A stretch of DNA of 64,000 nucleotides from Diphasiastrum complanatum (taxonomy: Eukaryota; Streptophyta; Lycopodiopsida; Lycopodiales; Lycopodiaceae): NCBI GenBank assembly GCA_029204225.1, contig CM055103.1, positions 54,426,926 through 54,490,925 of the forward strand. Reading direction: 5' to 3'. The notes beneath the pieces were generated by a model. The model had not been told where the DNA came from. It saw only the letters and a program-made list of their open reading frames with translations, and searched no databases. A program made the position numbers and the translations under genes. How positions within the stretch are numbered: the first letter of the stretch is position 1; every line of letters starts with the position of its first letter. Shown one piece after another: positions 59,037 through 64,000 of the stretch.

Positions 59037-60537
59037 TTATTCTCTCTCTTGGGGAATGATCAAACCTTTTATACTACTTAATTCATTGATTTTGTGGAAA
59101 TCTATAACGACTAGGCCACCACAACCTTGACGAAAAGCTAATTGAAACCATGAATCATACTTGTGCAAGTCATGGGACTTCTCCGTCTCATCCACAACCA
59201 CACCAACCTCTAGTAAACATTGGCGCCTAAGGGCACCATCAACTTTCTTGTGTGTTTTCATGTAATCAACGTATTCATGGTGAAAAAACCAAATTTTTTC
59301 AATAATAGACATCATGGCCCTATAGTAATTGTCATTGTTATGGTCCCAAGCCAATAGCTTTGCTTCCTCTAGAGTTAAATCACAAAATATCTTGCATTCA
59401 ACAAATCTAAAAATATTGGTAGTAGGATATGTGGCCACTAGATGTCTGCGAGCCTCAGCCGAATGGGAGCCACCAATAAAATAATAATCATACAGTTCTG
59501 GTTTTTTCTCATTGAAAACTGCCTTTGAAGGGCATTGATATGGATCGACTAAAACAATAAATGGCACAACAGTAGCATGTGGATTAAGCTTCATTTTGTT
59601 CAACAAATTTGTCACATGAACTTTGTGAGGGGCTCTCACTTCCATAGTTTGTCTACCTGTATCTGGGTCTATAGGTGGCCTATGGACTTTCTCGATAGGC
59701 AACATGAAGATCTTACGTGAAGCAAGCTTTTCATTTTGAATTGACTCCCGAATTTTATTGAGATCAGTCTTTATTACCCCAATCTTAAGCATTCCACTTG
59801 GTAATATTGTCTCGCTTTCAGAATCCTTGGCACTATCAGAGCTACCAAATGTTTCGTCATTGTTTTTGGTTTTTTCCTTGGCTTGGACTTTAATTCTCTT
59901 AGGCTTTGCAGGGGATTGGGTGGGAGAAATGGCTTTTTGAGCTTGAGGTGGAGGGCGTTTCTTTTTTGGAGATGGCCTTTTCGGAGAAGACATCTCTTCA
60001 CTCACTTGCACAAATTGCTGAATAAAAGGAAGTAAATCAATAATAAAATTCTTGGAACTTTTGAAAATTGCCTTCAATTTTTAGGAAGAGAAGCAGTGAG
60101 ACACATGTTAGCTTCCACTAATGAAAATAGTCTAACATCATCATTGGTCTCACGGGGCCTCAATCAGTATTGACTCTCCAAAGTCACCCTCATAATCTAC
60201 CTTCTGAATTCGACCACAAGACTTGTTACTATCATTCAAACCAGTCTCTTTAAACTTGCAGACGTACAAGAATAAACTTTATTCGACAGAATAGGATAGG
60301 GCCCATGAATTATCAAGAAATTCTTGATAGATGACAAAGAATATTTTTTAACAAATTTTTCTTTAGGATCTTTCTCATTTAGATGTCTTGACATTGGATC
60401 AAGTTGTCTGGCCTTCAATAGGACTGGAATTTGTGTATCAGGCACATTTCCTAAGTTGCTATTGTCATGTGATAACATAAGTCTTTTCTCCATATTCGCA
60501 AGAACATTTTTCCGGGGTTTGCTTCTTTTTACTCCTG
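59037..60537 (-). CDS. ParB/sulfiredoxin-fold-like protein gene, function unknown
   Basis: The main exon, minus strand 60017-59037, is open for about 327 codons after a TTTACTTCCTTTTATTCAG acceptor. It holds a Lys/Pro/Ser-rich basic start (MSSPKRPSPKKKRPPP, a nuclear-localisation-like stretch), an acidic Ser-rich linker, then a globular part. The globular part has VVPFIVLVDP, YYFIGGSHSAEARRHL and LTLEEAKLLAWDHNNDNYY. A strand, then a GG-[ST]-H-x4-R-like turn with helix, then a helix with Asn/Asp/His residues is the pattern of ParB/Srx nucleotide-binding domains (inference from motif layout). A second exon at about 60537-60240 follows a TTTTCTATCACTTCCAG acceptor (KRSKPRKNVLANMEKRL), and a VDYEGDFGESI segment lies near 60190. 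One frameshift near 60236 may break it. The first exon is not found. Partner paralog: 55785-56608. Either a transposon-borne gene or a host gene remnant. Confidence 0.5.
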
Positions 60538-60789
60538 GAAGTGATAGAAAAGACCAATTTTTAGGTAAAATAACAATCAAAATTTCATTTTTGAATCAAC
60601 TTAAGATCTCGGTAGAGCTTATAAAAAAGCTTTTCATCTTTTATTTATCGTTATTTAAAATATTATTTGACCTAAATTTACATGCATTTACATATTATTT
60701 TTACTCAAATTATCTAAGATTTGTAAATAGAGAATAAGCTAAGCGTTCCTTCCAAATTCTCAATCAATTAATGTTTTGTACCAAAACTA

Positions 60790-62036
60790 ATGTTTGGGCA
60801 AATTTTGATTTAGGGATTAGTCCAACCAAAATGCTTTAGTGAAGAAAGGACCCGCACTATCATTACGTGGATAATCAGAATCTGACCATTTCCAATCCTA
60901 GGGGCCCCACTGATTATCCCGTACTCCCAGGTCAATGAGAGTTTTTCAAGCTCTCAGAGATATGACCAGATCGTCTTTAGTGCTCACACAAATCCAAGGG
61001 TGGCTAGTGTATTGATACATAGTGAATAGACGACATGTGCTACCCAACGATGATGTTCTAGTATGTAAACAATGGTTAGGATGAGGAATCCATGAGTGTT
61101 TATCTCTATAGCTATGTCTCCAATACGTACCTCTCAAGCTGTGGCATCAAATGCTATGACAGCAATATTGACGGGCTCTAAAACACGTAAATCCAAATAG
61201 AATCTGCATGGACCAAAATATACTCCGTTCATAATATAGTTCTCCGAGTGTACCTATGGCCGTCGAGACCATTTGTTAGCTTCAAGTATAGAGGCTAGCT
61301 CTTCTATAGTTGGGGTTGGCTCTTCTAAAGTTTGGGTAATGCGTCTAAGAATGGCAGTTAGATCGTCATGAGTGGGAGCTGGTGGGAGAGGCCGACGGGG
61401 TATTACTAACTCAGTATAACGGATGGTTGTTAGGCCTACACATACCTAGTTTAGATCTGTTTCTAGCTCGTACACATTTAAAGTACTTTCATCTGCTGTA
61501 TGTCTAACTCAAAACAATCGATCTCCTGGGATGAGAAAATGTTGGATGTAAGGGCTATAGAAGTAGTAATAAGTTGTCCCTTGTCGTACTACCTGACGGA
61601 ATTCTCTTGGTAGGGGAAGGTCACTTAGTGTCGTACTTGTCATGGAAAGGCTATCGAGGTTAACGCTTGCTCAATGGGTTGCAATTGTAAGGTCCGTGTG
61701 GTCACTAATATCCATTGTTGATTTATTTTGATGTATAGTGTGGCCCTTATCCAAAATCCCTCATTATATTCAAGTGCTAAGTCTCCAATTTGAAGGCCAT
61801 GTACCGTAGTATCGAGTCCTATGATGGTCACGTAGAGTCTGGTGAAACGAAGTATAGGACAATATCGCCGTGGTCGGTGCTCATCCGTCATGCCCTTGAT
61901 GATTCGGTCCTTTAGTCCACTGTATGATGATATGTTGTGGGACTATTCTAGTGGCAAAGACTCTCTCTCAGCTCGGGTGGATGCTTTGAGGTTCTCAACA
62001 ACTCTAGAAGGTGTGTGTCTTTCCTACTCGTCATAG
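60790..62036 (-). pseudogene. Decayed gene for a protein with two homologous domains, family not recognised
   Basis: On the minus strand one protein can be followed from about 62036 to 60790 through about six stops and two frameshifts (near 61650 and 60945). Order: an Arg/Glu-rich start (RVVENLKASTRAERE), domain 1 (61860-61660: GLDTTVHGLQIGDLALEYNE, then GFWIRATLYI), a Pro-rich linker (61425-61300), domain 2 (61180-60980: VIAFDATA, RIGDIAIEIN, GFLILTIVYI), and a tail with DWKWSDSDYPRNDSAG near 60850. The two domains share an IGD-x-A-x-E core and a G-F-x-I strand. Several stops fit C-to-T changes of CGA, CAG or TGG codons. A plant endogenous pararetrovirus-type polyprotein is one possibility I could not confirm. 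Confidence 0.45.
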
Positions 62037-62982
62037 ATTTTATTGAACTTTTACAACATTCCACTCTCTCCAATTCATTCCACCCTCCCCAATTCATTCC
62101 TCTCTACACCTAATAATTCCCTTGATGATATCACCTAACCCCTTATATTGAATACTCACATGCTGCTATATACTCGTAGAGTAGGTGTGGTTTATATCAT
62201 AACTCATCAGTCTTGGTCCTTCATTTCCCAAAGATAGTTTTAGGAAGTGTGTAGAGTTTACATATTGTGACTACAGAAGTCAACATGCCTTTCATAGTTT
62301 GTGTTCATAAGGTATCATCTCGAGACAACTAATGGTAGCATTTGTTGTCATGACACTCATTGATGGTTATCCAACTCATGTCTCTCTTGGGGTTCAGTGA
62401 CATCACATAAGATTGATATTTCAAGCATGATTCTCCTAAGGTATGTTTTTAGGAATGTTGATGTGTGAGGCTCTTAGGATGGTATTACATGCTATAGATG
62501 ACTCCCCGATGGTTGGCATTCAATTATTTCCATGTTATTATGGCATGATTTTTCCGTATTCTTGAGGAAAATATTGTTCTCAAAGTGTGTCCCTGACACT
62601 ATTAGCCCCTTTCAAGTAAGCCCATAAAAAACATCCCTCCCATCAACATTCATTACTACAAGTATAGGTGATGATGATCATTACACCATTTTATCCTTTT
62701 TTCTCAAGGTCTTTACGAGTTTAGACTAAGGAAGTTTGGTATTCTTGGTTGGAACAGTGGTATATCTTGTTTTTGAAGATTTTCCTTTTTTGTTTTTCGA
62801 TTTTTTCTTCCGTTTTTCCAAATGGTTTTCCGTGGGCTAATGTGCTTGTGCTAATGCATGGCCCCGGGTTCCATGGGCCCATGAGTCCTATAGTGCCTGT
62901 ATATTCAGACAGAACACTTAGGATCGTATTCTAATCATTACCCATACTTCTCCAGAAGCAGTGTTGGTGGGTGTGTCAGCAA
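62037..62982. other. Spacer, nothing recognised
   Basis: CCAATTCATTCCACCCTCCC-type short repeats near 62065-62100; otherwise no signal. Confidence 0.3.
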
Positions 62983-64000
62983 GCCAAATTTGACCCTATC
63001 AACATCCTACACCTAAATGCTTGACTATGAAATTCTATGAGACCCTATATCAAACATTTTTTATTTACTTTACAATTCTCCACACGTGGAACATCCTCCA
63101 CACATGTGAGATTATATCATAAAAAATACCAAGCTAGATTTTTGCCAATTTCTCACACTCCTCTTCAAAAAGTAGCCTAGAAAGGTACTAGATCACTTGA
63201 GAAGTTTGTAAATATTTTTGAGTGGATCCTTTGGTATGCATAAGAAGTGAAGATCAGCCAAGGGATCCATCATAGCAGCACCCCTACCATATCCATGATA
63301 AGATCTCTTTGGTAGAGATCTCTTGCCAATGCCTTTGAAGAGTGCTCCACCAATATGCCACTATGATCATGGGCTTCCTCCATGCTTGATGATGATATTT
63401 GCTTTGAAAGTTCCACTTGCATGATGGATGCACCATAAATAGAGAAATCTGAGGCTTCCAAGCCTCATAAGCCTCATAAGGATCATGGAGTTCAAGATCA
63501 TAAGATGTGAAACAATGATGATTATCAAGATTATGCTTTCTAGCTTGACTAGTCCACATACAATGAACTATATCCATGATGGATCTAATCTTGATATCAA
63601 AGACTATCTTGATCTTTTTTAGGCTAGTTATTCTCTCAAGGAATGTAAGTGTCTACTTTGGATGCTTCACTTAATCTCAACAGGAGTTTACAATTTGCCT
63701 CAAAACATGTGAAAACATGATTTTCAAAAAAGTGAGTACCAAGCTCAATCTTGTTCTTACTAGAACCAAAAGCATACTTTTGACAATACAATATCTTGCT
63801 TTCAGAAAGTATTGGAAACACATTTAAGTCAATAATGACAAGAAACATGTCCATACCATAAGCATCATACAAAACTAGTATAGCTTTTCTTGAACTGTAA
63901 GATCCAAAAAATTCTATGAAGCAAGATAGCATTTCAAGCAAAGGAAGAGAAGCATATATGAATGTGTTGTAGTAGATACAACATGAAAGATGCCCCTCTT
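62983..64000 (-). mobile_element. 3' end of a second copia deletion derivative (runs off the window)
   Basis: 62983-63157 is the LTR part equivalent to about 38150-38339, 63158-63172 the PPT, and 63173-64000 the same non-coding 3' region as 38356-39170, with few differences (for example an extra 12 bp AGCCTCATAAGC unit near 63470). The outer LTR is truncated at 62983. The internal part continues beyond the window end. Confidence 0.85.

Overview
The window looks like heterochromatic, repeat-packed DNA from a land plant with a large genome. The evidence is Ty1/copia elements with plant-type PBS sites (TGGTATCAGAGC, initiator tRNA-Met type), Ty3/gypsy elements, one with a TGGCGCCGTTGC PBS (tRNA-Asp type), AT-rich spacers and satellite arrays. 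The species cannot be read from the sequence. No intact ordinary host gene was found. The only long uninterrupted reading frames are a copia gag-protease ORF (39712-41025, minus) and an unfamiliar ParB/sulfiredoxin-fold-like gene (59037-60537, minus).

Layout. 1-2.8 kb: decayed intron-bearing gene with a transposase-like D/D/E layout. 3.1-4.9 kb: minus-strand copia fragment split by a ~910 bp foldback element. 4.9-6.3 and 13.15-14.77 kb: two halves of a ~375 bp satellite whose units carry a hairpin; the gap is filled by three or more copia remnants (6.3-13.15 kb). 14.77-20.93 and 21.58-27.14 kb: two copies, in inverted orientation, of a non-autonomous gag-only LTR retrotransposon with ~3 kb LTRs; the second sits inside a minus-strand copia element (20.94-21.58 plus 27.14-27.9 kb). 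27.9-34.96 kb: deleted gypsy element with a post-pol ORF and a 3' LTR. 35-37.5 kb: decapeptide-coding minisatellite, palindrome cluster and low-information spacer. 37,527-42,768: complete copia deletion derivative with both LTRs and a 5 bp target duplication, nested in sequence that leads into a gypsy PBS at 44.5 kb. 45.4-49.25 kb: plus-strand copia derivative. 49.25-53.03 kb: second copy of the gypsy post-pol ORF and LTR. 53-58 kb: minisatellites and a diverged, broken paralog of the ParB-like gene. 58.09-58.53 kb: probable LTR. 59.0-60.5 kb: ParB-like gene. 60.8-62.04 kb: decayed two-repeat protein gene of unknown family. 62.98-64.0 kb: another copy of the 37.5 kb copia derivative, running off the window.

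How the parts relate. Most of the window is nested transposition, and several families persist as non-autonomous derivatives that kept LTRs, PBS, PPT and gag but lost reverse transcriptase and integrase. They would depend on enzymes from other elements. The window's own copia copies do not clearly supply these: one RT core is intact, but two integrases carry Lys at the expected catalytic Glu. The least familiar material is the hairpin satellite with paired arm changes, the ParB-like gene and its paralog, the D/D/E remnant, and the two-repeat gene at 61-62 kb.
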